A DNA stretch of 64,000 bases, from positions 8,049 to 72,048 of the forward strand of contig JADJDP010000016.1 of assembly GCA_016702645.1 (NCBI GenBank), in the 5' to 3' direction. Below the pieces are notes generated by a model that was given only the letters and a program-made list of their open reading frames with translations, did no database searches and was not told the DNA's origin. Shown piece by piece: positions 27,962 to 36,525 of this stretch (its first letter is position 1; every line of letters starts with the position of its first letter). Both the position numbers and the translations under genes were made by a program. The stretch comes from Flavobacteriales bacterium. GTDB lineage: Bacteria; Bacteroidota; Bacteroidia; Flavobacteriales_F; PHOS-HE28.

Positions 27962-27996
27962 CACCTGTCGCGCCCAGTGCGACATCGAACTGCAAC

Positions 27997-29427
27997 ATGA
28001 CGCTCATTCGTTCCATTTCCGGCATTCGTGGCACCATCGGTGGTGCTCCGGGCGAAGGCCTTACACCCATCGATGTGGTCCGCTACACCGCGGCCTTTAC
28101 AACGCTCATGCGGCAACGTTCAGCGAGCACTTCGGTACCCGAGCGCGCCAACCGGCGTCCGCGCATGGTGCTGGGGCGCGATGCACGCATCAGTGGTCCC
28201 ATGGTATCGGACCTCGTGCGCGGCACGCTCACGGGCATGGGCTACGATGTGGTGGACCTGGACCTTGCAACAACTCCCACCGTGGAGTTGGCCGTACCGG
28301 GCGAAAAGGCAGATGGTGGCATCATCCTGACCGCAAGCCACAACCCGGGCCAATGGAACGCGCTGAAGCTGCTCAACGCCAAGGGTGAGTTCATCAGTGC
28401 TGCCGATGGCGCGGAAGTCCTGCGCATCGCCGAGGAGGGCAACTACCAGTTCGCTCCGGTGGAACAGCTCGGTACGGTGCGCAGCGCCAGCGGGTGGACC
28501 GGCAAGCACATCGATGCGATCCTGGAGCTGGACCTGGTGGATGTGGAAGCCATCCGCAAAGCGAACCTGCGCGTGGTGGTTGATGCGGTGAACTCCGTAG
28601 GAGGTGAGGCTGTTCCTGCGCTACTCACTGCGTTGGGTGTGCTGCAAGTGGTGGAGATCCATTGCACACCCACCGGCCATTTTCCGCACAACCCGGAACC
28701 ACTTCCGGAGAACCTCACCGACCTGTGCTCGGCCGTGCGCAAACACCGCGCTCACTTCGGCATCGCCGTGGACCCGGATGTGGACCGCCTTGCGCTGGTG
28801 TGTGAGGATGGCAGCTTCTTCGGTGAAGAGTACACCTTGGTGGCATGTGCCGACCATGTGCTCGCACATCGCCCCGGCGATACGGTAAGCAACCTCAGCA
28901 GCACGCGCGCATTGGACGATATCGCGGCGAAGCACGGACGAAAGCGCCACGCCAGCGCCGTGGGCGAGGTGAACGTGGTGGAGACCATGAAGGCCGTGGG
29001 CGCTGCGATAGGCGGTGAGGGGAACGGCGGAGTGATCCTTGGTGAGTTGCACTACGGCCGCGACGCGCTCGTGGGCATCGCGCTGTTCCTTACGCTCTAT
29101 GCACGCAGTGGCAAAACCTGTTCGGAACTGCGCAAGACCTACCCGGATTACTTCATCAGCAAGAACAAGGTCGAACTCGCCCCCGGCATGGATGTGCAAG
29201 CCATCGTGGATTCCATCGGCGCACGGTACAAAGGGCAGCCCCACAGCACGGTCGATGGTCTTCGGATCGAATTCGGGAATACATGGGTGCATTTGCGCCG
29301 CAGCAACACGGAGCCCATCATCCGGATCTATGCCGAGGCGGCAACCAAGGAGGAGGCCGATGCGCTGGCTGGCAGGATCATGAGCGAGCTCGGCGAGGTG
29401 GCAGGCATTCCCGCCGCCGCTCGGTAA
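27997..29427 (+). CDS. glmM: Phosphoglucosamine mutase
   Basis: A 476-residue alpha-D-phosphohexomutase: start MTLIRSISGIRGTIGG, active-site serine loop ILTASHNPGQWNALK, metal loop DPDVDRLALV, sugar-binding loop GELHYGRDALVG and phosphate site RRSNTEPIIRIY. The group makes glucosamine-1-phosphate for peptidoglycan and lipopolysaccharide; related phosphomannomutases cannot be fully excluded. The open frame extends 1.4 kb upstream, but that is antisense to TPR repeats and lacks family similarity. Confidence 0.88.
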   Translation: MTLIRSISGIRGTIGGAPGEGLTPIDVVRYTAAFTTLMRQRSASTSVPERANRRPRMVLGRDARISGPMVSDLVRGTLTGMGYDVVDLDLATTPTVELAVPGEKADGGIILTASHNPGQWNALKLLNAKGEFISAADGAEVLRIAEEGNYQFAPVEQLGTVRSASGWTGKHIDAILELDLVDVEAIRKANLRVVVDAVNSVGGEAVPALLTALGVLQVVEIHCTPTGHFPHNPEPLPENLTDLCSAVRKHRAHFGIAVDPDVDRLALVCEDGSFFGEEYTLVACADHVLAHRPGDTVSNLSSTRALDDIAAKHGRKRHASAVGEVNVVETMKAVGAAIGGEGNGGVILGELHYGRDALVGIALFLTLYARSGKTCSELRKTYPDYFISKNKVELAPGMDVQAIVDSIGARYKGQPHSTVDGLRIEFGNTWVHLRRSNTEPIIRIYAEAATKEEADALAGRIMSELGEVAGIPAAAR

Positions 29428-29432
29428 TTTCG
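29425..29432 (+). promoter_or_regulatory. -7 promoter element TAATTTCG for the cysteine desulfurase gene
   Basis: TAATTTCG begins in the stop codon of glmM and lies 31 bases before the ATG at 29464, so the desulfurase gene can be transcribed on its own. Confidence 0.5.
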
Positions 29433-29463
29433 CCCGGCTTTCAAGAGGCACCTGCACGCGCCC

Positions 29464-30612
29464 ATGACCAAGATCTACCTGGATAACGCCGCCACCACAC
29501 CGCTTGCTCCGGAGGTTTTCGATGCAATGCTGCCCTACCTGAAGGAGCACTTCGGGAATCCGTCGGCGATACACGCCTATGGCCGTAAGACGCGCGCGGC
29601 GGTGGAGCAGGCACGGCGCACGGTTGCGCACTTGCTCCATTGCGCACCTGGCGAGATCATCTTCACGAGCGGAGGAACGGAAGCGGACAACACGGTGGTC
29701 GATGGCGCGGTTCGCGACCTGGGAGTGAAGCACATCATCACCTCGCCCATCGAGCACCACGCGGTCGAGTTGACGGCGCATGCGCTCGGGCATACAGGCA
29801 CTCAGGTACACTGGCTGCGTCTGGAGTCCGATGGCAAGCCCGAGGTCGCGCACTTGGAGGAACTGCTGAAAGCCACTCAGGGTCAGGGTGTGCTTGTCTC
29901 GCTGATGCATGCGAACAACGAGATCGGAACACGCATCGATCTGGACGCCATCGGTGGTCTTTGTCGGAAGTACGGCGCGCTCTTCCACAGCGATACCGTG
30001 CAGACGATGGGTCACTACCGGTTCGATCTCGAGAAGCAGCCCGTTGACTTCATCACCTGTGCAGCGCACAAGTTCCACGGGCCCAAGGGTGTGGGCTTCC
30101 TGTACATGCGCAGTGGTGCAGGCCTGAAGCCGATGATCCTCGGTGGATCACAAGAGCGCAACATGCGGGCGGGCACCGAGAACATCCACGGCATCGTGGG
30201 CTTGGCGAAAGCGATGGAGCTTGCCTACCACGATGTGGAAGAGCACCAACACCACGTGCAGGGCCTGAAGGACCTCATGAAGAAGCGTCTCCAGGAGGGG
30301 ATCCCAGGCGTTGGTTTCAATGGTGATCCCGGCCCGGACAGTTTGTACACCGTGCTCAGTGTGCGCTTCCCCGATGATGGCAAGAGCGAGATGCTGCTCT
30401 ACAATCTGGACATCGAAGGCGTTGCGTGCAGCGGCGGCAGTGCGTGCAGCAGCGGCAGCAACACCGGCAGCCATGTGCTCACGGCGCTTTATCCCGGGCG
30501 ACCCGGCGCGAACATCCGCTTCTCTTTCAGCCGGTACTCGACGGCCGCTGAGGTGGAGCAGGCTGTTGGCATCCTGAAGCGGATCTTCCAGTTGGAGACA
30601 GTCAAGGTCTAG
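29464..30612 (+). CDS. Cysteine desulfurase (IscS/NifS family)
   Basis: A 382-residue PLP enzyme: MTKIYLDNAATTPLAPEV, ANNEIGT, HSDTVQTMG, the PLP lysine in CAAHKFHGPKG, GGSQERNMRAGTENIHGIVG, and the active-site cysteine loop SGGSACSSGS. It takes sulfur from cysteine for Fe-S clusters and tRNA thiolation. It stands alone here, without an iscU or suf partner. It converges on a flavin reductase gene. Confidence 0.94.
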   Translation: MTKIYLDNAATTPLAPEVFDAMLPYLKEHFGNPSAIHAYGRKTRAAVEQARRTVAHLLHCAPGEIIFTSGGTEADNTVVDGAVRDLGVKHIITSPIEHHAVELTAHALGHTGTQVHWLRLESDGKPEVAHLEELLKATQGQGVLVSLMHANNEIGTRIDLDAIGGLCRKYGALFHSDTVQTMGHYRFDLEKQPVDFITCAAHKFHGPKGVGFLYMRSGAGLKPMILGGSQERNMRAGTENIHGIVGLAKAMELAYHDVEEHQHHVQGLKDLMKKRLQEGIPGVGFNGDPGPDSLYTVLSVRFPDDGKSEMLLYNLDIEGVACSGGSACSSGSNTGSHVLTALYPGRPGANIRFSFSRYSTAAEVEQAVGILKRIFQLETVKV

Positions 30613-30634
30613 CGAGATCTCGAGGCGTTGGCGA

Positions 30635-31186
30635 TCAAGCTTCCATCCTCCTTCGCGCCTCCATCGCCCAGCCTAGTTCATCGAGCATATGCTTGGCGCG
30701 CTTGCCCCAGCTTTCCGCGTCAGCCGGTGTTCCGGCTTCGTCGAACGCCTCTTGCGCTTTCGGCACCGGCATGTGCGCCACCACCCACGCCCTGATCTTC
30801 CATAGTGAGAAAAGAAGGGAGGTGATCACCTGTGTGCCGCCGAACGAGCCATCGCTCACCGTGGCGATAGCCACCGGCTTTCTGCGCCACTCGTCGGTAA
30901 GAAGGTCCACGATGTTCTTGGTGCTTGCCGGATAGCCACCGTTGTATTCGGGTGTCACGATGATCACCCCATCGGCCTTGCGCACACGTTCTGCGAAGTC
31001 CACTGTCTTCGGGGAAGGGTCCTTTTGGTGGCGCAGGCGTTCGTGGAAGATGGGGAAGTCGTATTCCTTCAGATCGAGGATCTCCACGGTGTTGCTGTTC
31101 GCGGCGATGGTCTTCTGGAGGAAGAGCGCCACACGATGGCTCTTGCGCCCTTCGCGCACACTGGCTGAAATGATGACGAGATGCAT
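30635..31186 (-). CDS. NADPH-dependent FMN reductase family protein
   Basis: A 183-residue flavodoxin-like protein: N-terminal phosphate loop ISASVREGRKSHR, the family motif TPEYNGGYPASTKN and SDGSFGGTQV. Members reduce FMN, quinones or chromate with NAD(P)H. I chose ATG 31186 (MHLVIISASV); an ATG ten codons earlier would overlap the promoter-like element at 31213-31220. Confidence 0.88.
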   Translation of the reverse strand: MHLVIISASVREGRKSHRVALFLQKTIAANSNTVEILDLKEYDFPIFHERLRHQKDPSPKTVDFAERVRKADGVIIVTPEYNGGYPASTKNIVDLLTDEWRRKPVAIATVSDGSFGGTQVITSLLFSLWKIRAWVVAHMPVPKAQEAFDEAGTPADAESWGKRAKHMLDELGWAMEARRRMEA

Positions 31187-31212
31187 GTGTTCCTCCCGAT
31201 CGTTCGGGAGGG

Positions 31213-31220
31213 GCAAGGTA
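31213..31220 (-). promoter_or_regulatory. -7-like element TACCTTGC for the flavin reductase gene
   Basis: Minus-strand TACCTTGC, 27 bases upstream of the ATG at 31186 and just after the LytTR gene stop. It matches TAnnTT but differs at the last two positions. Confidence 0.4.
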
Positions 31221-31245
31221 GCGAGCGTGCGCCCGGAAGACCGGG

Positions 31246-32034
31246 TCAGAGCTGGTTCCGATCTATCGCGAGCTTTTGCCGCACTTGCGCGGCATAGCGA
31301 ACGCCGATGGGGATGACCTGTTCCTGTTTTTCCATGATCAGATCAGGACCGGCAACGGCCGTGATCTTGTCCTTTCGTACGATGTAGGAACGGTGGACGC
31401 GCAGGAAAGCATCCGCTGGCAGGCGTTGCTCCATCTCGTTCATGGTGGAATGCACCACGTAGCGCCGCTCCTTCACATGAATGCCGACGTAGTCCTTCAA
31501 CGCCTCCACGTACTGGATATCGCGCAGGGGAATACCCTCTTCGCGATCCTTCTGGTGGATGAAGAGGCTTGCGTTCCCGTCCTTCCCGGTGAGGATCCCC
31601 AGCAGGCGATCCCGCTGGTGTACCACGTTCAAGTGACGATCATGATTGTACAGGGCAACGTCCACGGCAGCCAGCACATCCACCGACTTGTACGGTTTGG
31701 TGATGAAGGTGTGCGGTACCGCGAGACGCGCGCGGCTCAAGGTGGCCGCATCGCTGTTGGCCGAGATGAAGATCACCGGCGTTCCGGAGCGTTCGCGGAT
31801 CACATGCGCCGCATCGATGCCTGAGCCGCCGTTGCGCAACTGGATGTCCATCAACACCAAGGCTGGTCGCAATTCCTCGCAAAGTGTTATCGCCTCCTCC
31901 TGCGAGGCGCAGGCCCCGATCACTTGATGGCCGTGTGCTTCCAGGAGCATCTCAAGGTCCTTGCGAACGATCGCTTCATCCTCCACCAAGAGGATGCGAG
32001 CGGATCTGCGTGGTTCGGTCGAGCGTACTTCCAT
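31246..32034 (-). CDS. LytTR-type two-component response regulator
   Basis: A receiver domain (ILLVEDEAIVRK, phosphoacceptor Asp in VLMDIQL, FISANSD, and the lysine in FITKPYK) is joined to a LytTR DNA-binding domain (IQYVEALKDYVGIHV, FLRVHRSYIVRKDKI). About 262 residues from MEVRSTEPRR; an ATG eleven codons earlier (32067) is also open. No histidine kinase gene is adjacent, so its partner is elsewhere. Confidence 0.92.
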   Translation of the reverse strand: MEVRSTEPRRSARILLVEDEAIVRKDLEMLLEAHGHQVIGACASQEEAITLCEELRPALVLMDIQLRNGGSGIDAAHVIRERSGTPVIFISANSDAATLSRARLAVPHTFITKPYKSVDVLAAVDVALYNHDRHLNVVHQRDRLLGILTGKDGNASLFIHQKDREEGIPLRDIQYVEALKDYVGIHVKERRYVVHSTMNEMEQRLPADAFLRVHRSYIVRKDKITAVAGPDLIMEKQEQVIPIGVRYAAQVRQKLAIDRNQL

Positions 32035-32154
32035 GGAAATGGAGCGGTCGATAGGACGACCATGCACAACGTAGTCATGTATCGGTCGAGGGTCCAGCGG
32101 ATCCCCGATGAAACGGGATATGATCCGGACGAGGTGGAAAGGACGGGGGCCGGA

Positions 32155-32718
32155 CTAGCGCGCGCTCCTCAACACACGTTCTATCTGGTGGAAGTGCCGC
32201 ACCTGATGTGCAACCGGGAAGCGGAACGCGTCCCCGGCCCTGAACCGCACGATGGGACCGAGCGAACTTGCCACCTTCATCGCGTTGAGGTCCGTGTGTT
32301 CGGACCGCTCGAGCAAGGCCAGAAAGCCTTCGCACATCGTTACGAAGCGGTCGATGCTGCCGGAAGAGGCTCCATCGAGTTTTCGTGGTTCGAATTTCCC
32401 CAAGGTCTTCATGCGCATAGGGATCGTTCCATCGGCACGCGGCGTCATGCTTTTCACGCTGTACGCTCCGAGCCAACCCGGTGTGAACACGGGGTTGAAC
32501 TTCAGCTTGGCGGCCTTGCGATCGAAGACCTCCCTGAGGTTCCGCAAATAGATGCCACTGCTGAGGTTCATGTGTTCAAAGACCTCCAACGTGTTCCACT
32601 GCTCAGGCGCAGGTCGGTGCAATAGTTGCGCAGCGGGTAGCGCGCGGATCTGCTGTGCGCGTGCGATCTGTTCCTCCAAGGTGGATCGCAGGTCCGAGAT
32701 GAGTTGCAGGCTGTCCAT
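32155..32718 (-). CDS. DinB-family (YfiT-like) protein
   Basis: About 187 residues of four-helix bundle type. The segment PEQWNTLEVFEHMNLSSGIY carries the first metal histidine, and VAHQVRHFHQIERVL at the end carries the other two, the usual DinB arrangement. DinB proteins are metal-dependent, often thiol transferases. I chose MDSLQLISDL (32718); an earlier ATG at 32766 adds 16 codons. It follows a Crp-like regulator gene on the same strand after 72 bases. Confidence 0.82.
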   Translation of the reverse strand: MDSLQLISDLRSTLEEQIARAQQIRALPAAQLLHRPAPEQWNTLEVFEHMNLSSGIYLRNLREVFDRKAAKLKFNPVFTPGWLGAYSVKSMTPRADGTIPMRMKTLGKFEPRKLDGASSGSIDRFVTMCEGFLALLERSEHTDLNAMKVASSLGPIVRFRAGDAFRFPVAHQVRHFHQIERVLRSAR

Positions 32719-32790
32719 GTCGTGTTCCGCTACTTGTTCAGCGATGATGCGAAGTACACGCAGCACATGTTCTACAGCGCTTGACCTGGA

Positions 32791-33336
32791 TCAAGAACGC
32801 TTGGCCCGCAGGCGGCTGAAGGTCTCAGGGGTCATGCGCAGATAGCTGGCGATGTCCTTCTGTGGCACCAACTGCAGGAGTTGCGGACTGCGCTTGACCA
32901 ACCGGTCGTAACGTTCTTCCGCGCTCAGGCTCAGTTGCTCTATCTCTCGCGTCGCGCGTCCCTGGATGAGCTCTTCCAGGATCAAGCGGCCGAAGCGGTC
33001 CATCACGGGCAATTCGCTGTAGAGTTCCTGGAGCGCGCCGTGTTCGATCCCCCACAACACGCTGTCCGTGACCGCCAGGATATCGAAGCGGCTCGGCTTG
33101 CGTGAAACGAAGGAGTCGTAGGCCCCGCTCCAGCTATGGTCATAGGAAAAGCCGATGCATACGTCCTCACCGTCGTCCGGGAAGCTCATGCGTTGCACAC
33201 CGCTGTCCACGATGTAGAAACGCTGTTCCACCTCCCCAACGCGGCAAATGTGCGCGCCTTTGCTGAAGCCAAGTTCTTTCCATGCGGGAGCAATGCGGTG
33301 CCAATCCTCATCGCGGAGCGTCACATACCGCTCCAT
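32791..33336 (-). CDS. Crp/Fnr-family transcriptional regulator
   Basis: About 181 residues from MERYVTLRDEDW. It has the cyclic-nucleotide-binding beta-roll (YIVDSGVQRMSF, SVLWGIEHGALQELY) and a C-terminal helix-turn-helix region (QKDIASYLRMTPETFSRLRA). The beta-roll lacks a clear GELA-type cyclic nucleotide motif. ATG 33357 would put the start four bases after the -7 element at 33362-33369, so the second ATG at 33336 is more likely. A DinB gene follows; such Crp-DinB pairs respond to stress or small molecules. Confidence 0.87.
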   Translation of the reverse strand: MERYVTLRDEDWHRIAPAWKELGFSKGAHICRVGEVEQRFYIVDSGVQRMSFPDDGEDVCIGFSYDHSWSGAYDSFVSRKPSRFDILAVTDSVLWGIEHGALQELYSELPVMDRFGRLILEELIQGRATREIEQLSLSAEERYDRLVKRSPQLLQLVPQKDIASYLRMTPETFSRLRAKRS

Positions 33337-33361
33337 GGTACGGCGAACGATGTGCATGCCG

Positions 33362-33369
33362 CCAAGCTA
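33362..33369 (-). promoter_or_regulatory. -7-like element TAGCTTGG for the Crp-family gene
   Basis: Minus-strand TAGCTTGG, 26 bases upstream of the ATG at 33336, in the short gap to the LOG-family gene. Confidence 0.45.
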
Positions 33370-33380
33370 GTGGAAGGTGG

Positions 33381-33895
33381 CTACGGGTTCGTCCCGACGG
33401 AGAGGGTGAGCCGTTCCAGCAACTCATCCACGCCCGCCGACGCGATCACGCGAGTGGGGCCGTGCAGGAAACCATCCCGGTCCATGCGTTCGATCTGCTG
33501 CAACAGCGGTGTGTAGAACCCGTTCACGTTGAGCAGGCCAATGGGCTTGTTGTGCAAGCCGAGTTGCCGCCACGTGAGGAGTTCGAATAGTTCGTCCAGC
33601 GTTCCGAAGCCACCGGGCAGGGCGATCACCGCTTGGCTCAGCTCGTGCATGCGCATCTTCCGCTCGTGCATGTCCCGCACGATGATCAGCTCGGTGAGGC
33701 CACGGTGTGCCAGTTCCTTCTCCACCATGAAGCCCGGGATCACGCCGATCACTTCGCCACCGGCTTGCAGCGTCCACCACCGTACACCACACCCATGCCG
33801 CGCAAGGCGATGGCGCGACCGGTGGCTTGGGCAGCTTGCAGTATCCCGGTATCGGTGCCGGAGTTGGCTCCGCAGAATACAGCGATGCGTTGCAT
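33381..33895 (-). CDS. LOG family protein (lysine-decarboxylase-like Rossmann fold) with an internal deletion
   Basis: It starts MQRIAVFCGANSGTDTG and runs to GMGVVYGGG, then jumps to another frame with LQAGGEVIGVIPGFMVEKEL. In the family about ten residues (usually RVGLMGxxAD) lie between these two parts, and they are absent here near 33,770. The catalytic loop PGGFGTLDE is intact. LOG proteins split the phosphoribosyl group from nucleotide monophosphates, as in cytokinin activation. The missing block would remove part of the nucleotide loop, so this is either an assembly deletion or a broken gene. The gene follows the PLP enzyme gene by three bases. Confidence 0.75.
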
Positions 33896-33898
33896 GAT

Positions 33899-35143
33899 CT
33901 ACATCGCCGCGATCTTCTCGCTCTTGTACACCCCGGCCAGCAGCTTCTCGTTCACGGTCTTGAAGTGCTGGACGGTGTAGTTCACATCCTCGATGGTGTG
34001 GGCGGCGGTGGGGATGAGGCGGAGCAGGATGGTGTCCTTGGGCACCACCGGGTACACCACGATGCTGCAGAAGATGCCGTGGTTCTCGCGCAGGTCCACG
34101 ATAACGTTGGTGGCTTCGGGGATGCCGCCGTGCATGTAAACGGGCGTAACGCAACTGTTGGTGTTGCCAATGTTGAGGCCAGCGTTCTTCAGGCCGCTCT
34201 GCAACGCATCGGTGATGGTCCAGAGCTTCTCGCTCAACTCGGGCATGGTTCGGATCATGTCCAGCCGCTTCAGGGCCCCGATGACGATGGGCATGGGCAG
34301 GCTCTTCGCGAAGGTCTGGCTGCGCATGTTGTAGCGCATGTACATCATCACATCCTCGGGTCCGCTGATGAAAGCACCGATGCTGGCCATCGCTTTGGCG
34401 AAGGTCCCGAAGTACACGTCCACTTCATCCTGCACGCCTTGGGCATCGGCGGTACCCCGTCCATCGCGGCCCATCATCCCGAAACCGTGGGCATCGTCCA
34501 CGAAGAGCCGGAAGTTGTACTTCGCCTTTCGCTCCACGATCTCCTTCAACTTGCCTTGGTCGCCGGCCATTCCGAAGACCCCCTCTGTCATGACCAGTAT
34601 ACCGCCGCCGGTCTCCTTGGTGAGTTTGGCAGCGTTCTCCAGTTGTTTGTCCAAGCTGGCCATGTCGTTGTGCTGGAACACGAAACGTTTGCCCATGTGC
34701 AGGCGCGCGCCGTCGATCATGCAGGCGTGGCACTCGCTGTCGTAAACGAGCACGTCGTGGCGGGAGAGCAGCGCTTCAATGGCGCTCATGCAGCCCTGGT
34801 AGCCGTAGTTGAGCAGGAAGGTGTCCTCCTTGCCCATGAAATCGCTCAGTTCGTTCTCCAGTTGCTCGTGGTACTTGGTCTGTCCGCTCATCATGCGGGC
34901 ACCCATGGGATAGGCCATGCCCCAGTCCTTGGCGGCCTGGGCATCCACGGCGCGTACATCGGGGTGGTTAGCAAGGCCGAGGTAGTTGTTCAAGCTCCAA
35001 ACCAGTACCGGCTTGCCCCGGAAGGTCATGTGGGCACCCAGTTCGCCCTCTAACTTCGGGAAGCTGAAGTAGCCGTGGCTGCTCTTGGCATGGCGACCAA
35101 TGGGCCCCATGTCCTTGCGGATCTTGTCGAAGATGTCGTTCAT
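33899..35143 (-). CDS. Alpha-oxoamine synthase family PLP enzyme (serine palmitoyltransferase / KBL-like)
   Basis: A 414-residue enzyme: SLNNYLGLANHP, YGYQGCMSAIEALLSRHD, TEGVFGMAGDQG, the aspartate in FVDDAHGFGMMG, and the PLP lysine in YFGTFAKAMASIGAF. The lysine region is nearer to serine palmitoyltransferases than to 2-amino-3-ketobutyrate ligase. It would then condense an acyl-CoA with serine (or cysteate) to begin sphingolipid or sulfonolipid synthesis. I chose ATG 35143 (MNDIFDKIRKDMG). A perfect -7 element is at 35200-35207. Confidence 0.85.
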   Translation of the reverse strand: MNDIFDKIRKDMGPIGRHAKSSHGYFSFPKLEGELGAHMTFRGKPVLVWSLNNYLGLANHPDVRAVDAQAAKDWGMAYPMGARMMSGQTKYHEQLENELSDFMGKEDTFLLNYGYQGCMSAIEALLSRHDVLVYDSECHACMIDGARLHMGKRFVFQHNDMASLDKQLENAAKLTKETGGGILVMTEGVFGMAGDQGKLKEIVERKAKYNFRLFVDDAHGFGMMGRDGRGTADAQGVQDEVDVYFGTFAKAMASIGAFISGPEDVMMYMRYNMRSQTFAKSLPMPIVIGALKRLDMIRTMPELSEKLWTITDALQSGLKNAGLNIGNTNSCVTPVYMHGGIPEATNVIVDLRENHGIFCSIVVYPVVPKDTILLRLIPTAAHTIEDVNYTVQHFKTVNEKLLAGVYKSEKIAAM

Positions 35144-35199
35144 GGTAGGGTGGTGGGGTGGACCGTTAGCCCGCAGGAACAGGGGGATGAACGGCCGGT

Positions 35200-35207
35200 C
35201 AAAGGTA
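35200..35207 (-). promoter_or_regulatory. -7 promoter element TACCTTTG for the PLP enzyme gene
   Basis: A perfect TAnnTTTG on the minus strand, 57 bases upstream of the ATG at 35143. Confidence 0.6.
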
Positions 35208-35277
35208 AAAGCGGGTCCATACCAGTTAAGGCTTGCCAACGTTGGTTGCCAACACCCGCCTGCTTACCCCGCCCGGC

Positions 35278-35285
35278 TATCTTCG
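35278..35285 (+). promoter_or_regulatory. -7 promoter element TATCTTCG for the bamD operon
   Basis: TATCTTCG, 14 bases upstream of the bamD ATG at 35300. The same eight bases precede fabI (46821-46828). Confidence 0.65.
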
Positions 35286-35299
35286 CCGCCCTTCCCAGG

Positions 35300-36169
35300 A
35301 TGACCCCAACCACCGGCTCCCGTCCTTCCCTCTCACCACCCGTGTTCCTTGCTTCCGCAGCCGGCATTGCGCTGTGGCTCCTGTTGCTGGTGGGAGGAAG
35401 TACCACGCTCTCCTCGTGCAGTGACTTCAATCGGGCCCTCAAGAGCGACAGCATCCCTTACAAAATGGAGGTGGCCGAGAAGTTCTACAACAAAGGCGGC
35501 TACGATCGGGCCATCCCCCTGCTCGAAGAACTGATATTGCTGCGGCGGGGCACTGCGGACAGTGAGAAGGTGGGCTATCTGCACGCCAAGGCCTTTTTCC
35601 TCATGAAGGACTACACCTTGGGGTCCTACTACTTGAGCAACTTCACCAAAACCTTCCCCAGCAGCCAGTACGCGGAGGAATGTGCCTTCCTGAACGCCTT
35701 TTGCTTCTATAAGAACAGCCCCAACTACGAGTTGGATCAGACCGATACCCGCACTGCCCTGGACCAATTGCAGCTCTTCATGATCCGCTACCCGGAAACC
35801 ACCCTCCGTGATAGCTGCAACACCCTGATGGACCAGTTGCGCATGAAGCTGGAAGTGAAGGCCTACCACAGCGCCGAGCAGTACTTCCATATGCGCAACT
35901 ACCAAGCGGCAAGTATCGCCTTTCAGGACTTCATGCGGGTGTACCCCAACAGCCGCTACCGGGAGGATGCCATGCTCCGGATCCTGCGTGCCGACCACCA
36001 ATTGGCCCAGAACAGCATTGAAAGCCGCAAGGAGGAGCGATTGCGGGAGGCTATCCGCGCATATCGTAATTTCGCCGACGCATACCCGCAGAGCGTGAAC
36101 ATGGACGACGCGGAACGCCTGCACAAGGAACTCAACGACGCCCTGGACCAGCTCAGCAAGAACAAGTGA
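35300..36169 (+). CDS. bamD: Outer membrane protein assembly factor BamD
   Basis: A 289-residue lipoprotein: signal segment with hydrophobic core (FLASAAGIALWLLLLVGG) and lipobox cysteine in LSSC. The TPR-like repeats GYDRAIPLLEELILLRRGTA, FTKTFPSSQYAEECAFLNAF, and FQDFMRVYPNSRYREDAML are characteristic of BamD. It works with BamA to insert beta-barrels into the outer membrane. The start ATG 35300 follows the promoter at 35278; the rpoZ gene follows after two bases. Confidence 0.92.
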   Translation: MTPTTGSRPSLSPPVFLASAAGIALWLLLLVGGSTTLSSCSDFNRALKSDSIPYKMEVAEKFYNKGGYDRAIPLLEELILLRRGTADSEKVGYLHAKAFFLMKDYTLGSYYLSNFTKTFPSSQYAEECAFLNAFCFYKNSPNYELDQTDTRTALDQLQLFMIRYPETTLRDSCNTLMDQLRMKLEVKAYHSAEQYFHMRNYQAASIAFQDFMRVYPNSRYREDAMLRILRADHQLAQNSIESRKEERLREAIRAYRNFADAYPQSVNMDDAERLHKELNDALDQLSKNK

Positions 36170-36171
36170 AC

Positions 36172-36516
36172 ATGAACACCAAGCATACCAACGCCGCCAA
36201 GACCACGATCACCCGCGATGTGTCCAAGTTGGACCAGGAGATCGGGAACGTTTATGAGACGGTGGCCATCCTGGGCAAGCGCGCCAACCAGATCAGCGTG
36301 CAGATCAAGGAGGAACTGAACGCCAAGCTCGAGGAATTCGCCGTGGTCGGAGAGAACTTGGAGGAGGTGTACGAAAACCGCGAGCAGATCGAGGTTAGCA
36401 AGCACTACGAGCGCATGCCCAAGCCCGGTGCGCTTGCGATCCAGGAGCTACAGGATGGCAAGCTCTATCACCGCCGTGCGGAAGAGGGTGCTCCTGAGGC
36501 TCCCAAGTTGGACTGA
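36172..36516 (+). CDS. rpoZ: RNA polymerase omega subunit-like protein (Bacteroidota type RpoZ)
   Basis: A 114-residue protein. The region RDVSKLDQEIGNVYETVAIL and GKRANQISVQIKEEL is the Bacteroidota omega-type pattern; the C-terminus is acidic and probably disordered. Its place between bamD and coaBC is conserved in this phylum and supports the call. ATG 36172 is chosen; a GTG two codons earlier overlaps the bamD stop. Confidence 0.85.
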   Translation: MNTKHTNAAKTTITRDVSKLDQEIGNVYETVAILGKRANQISVQIKEELNAKLEEFAVVGENLEEVYENREQIEVSKHYERMPKPGALAIQELQDGKLYHRRAEEGAPEAPKLD

Positions 36517-36525
36517 TCCATTACC

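Noticed and set aside
26563..27996. A very long plus-strand open frame in front of glmM
   Set aside because: It is the antisense of TPR repeats, has no family similarity, and both a perfect -7 element at 27954 and the family-typical start at 27997 mark the real gene.
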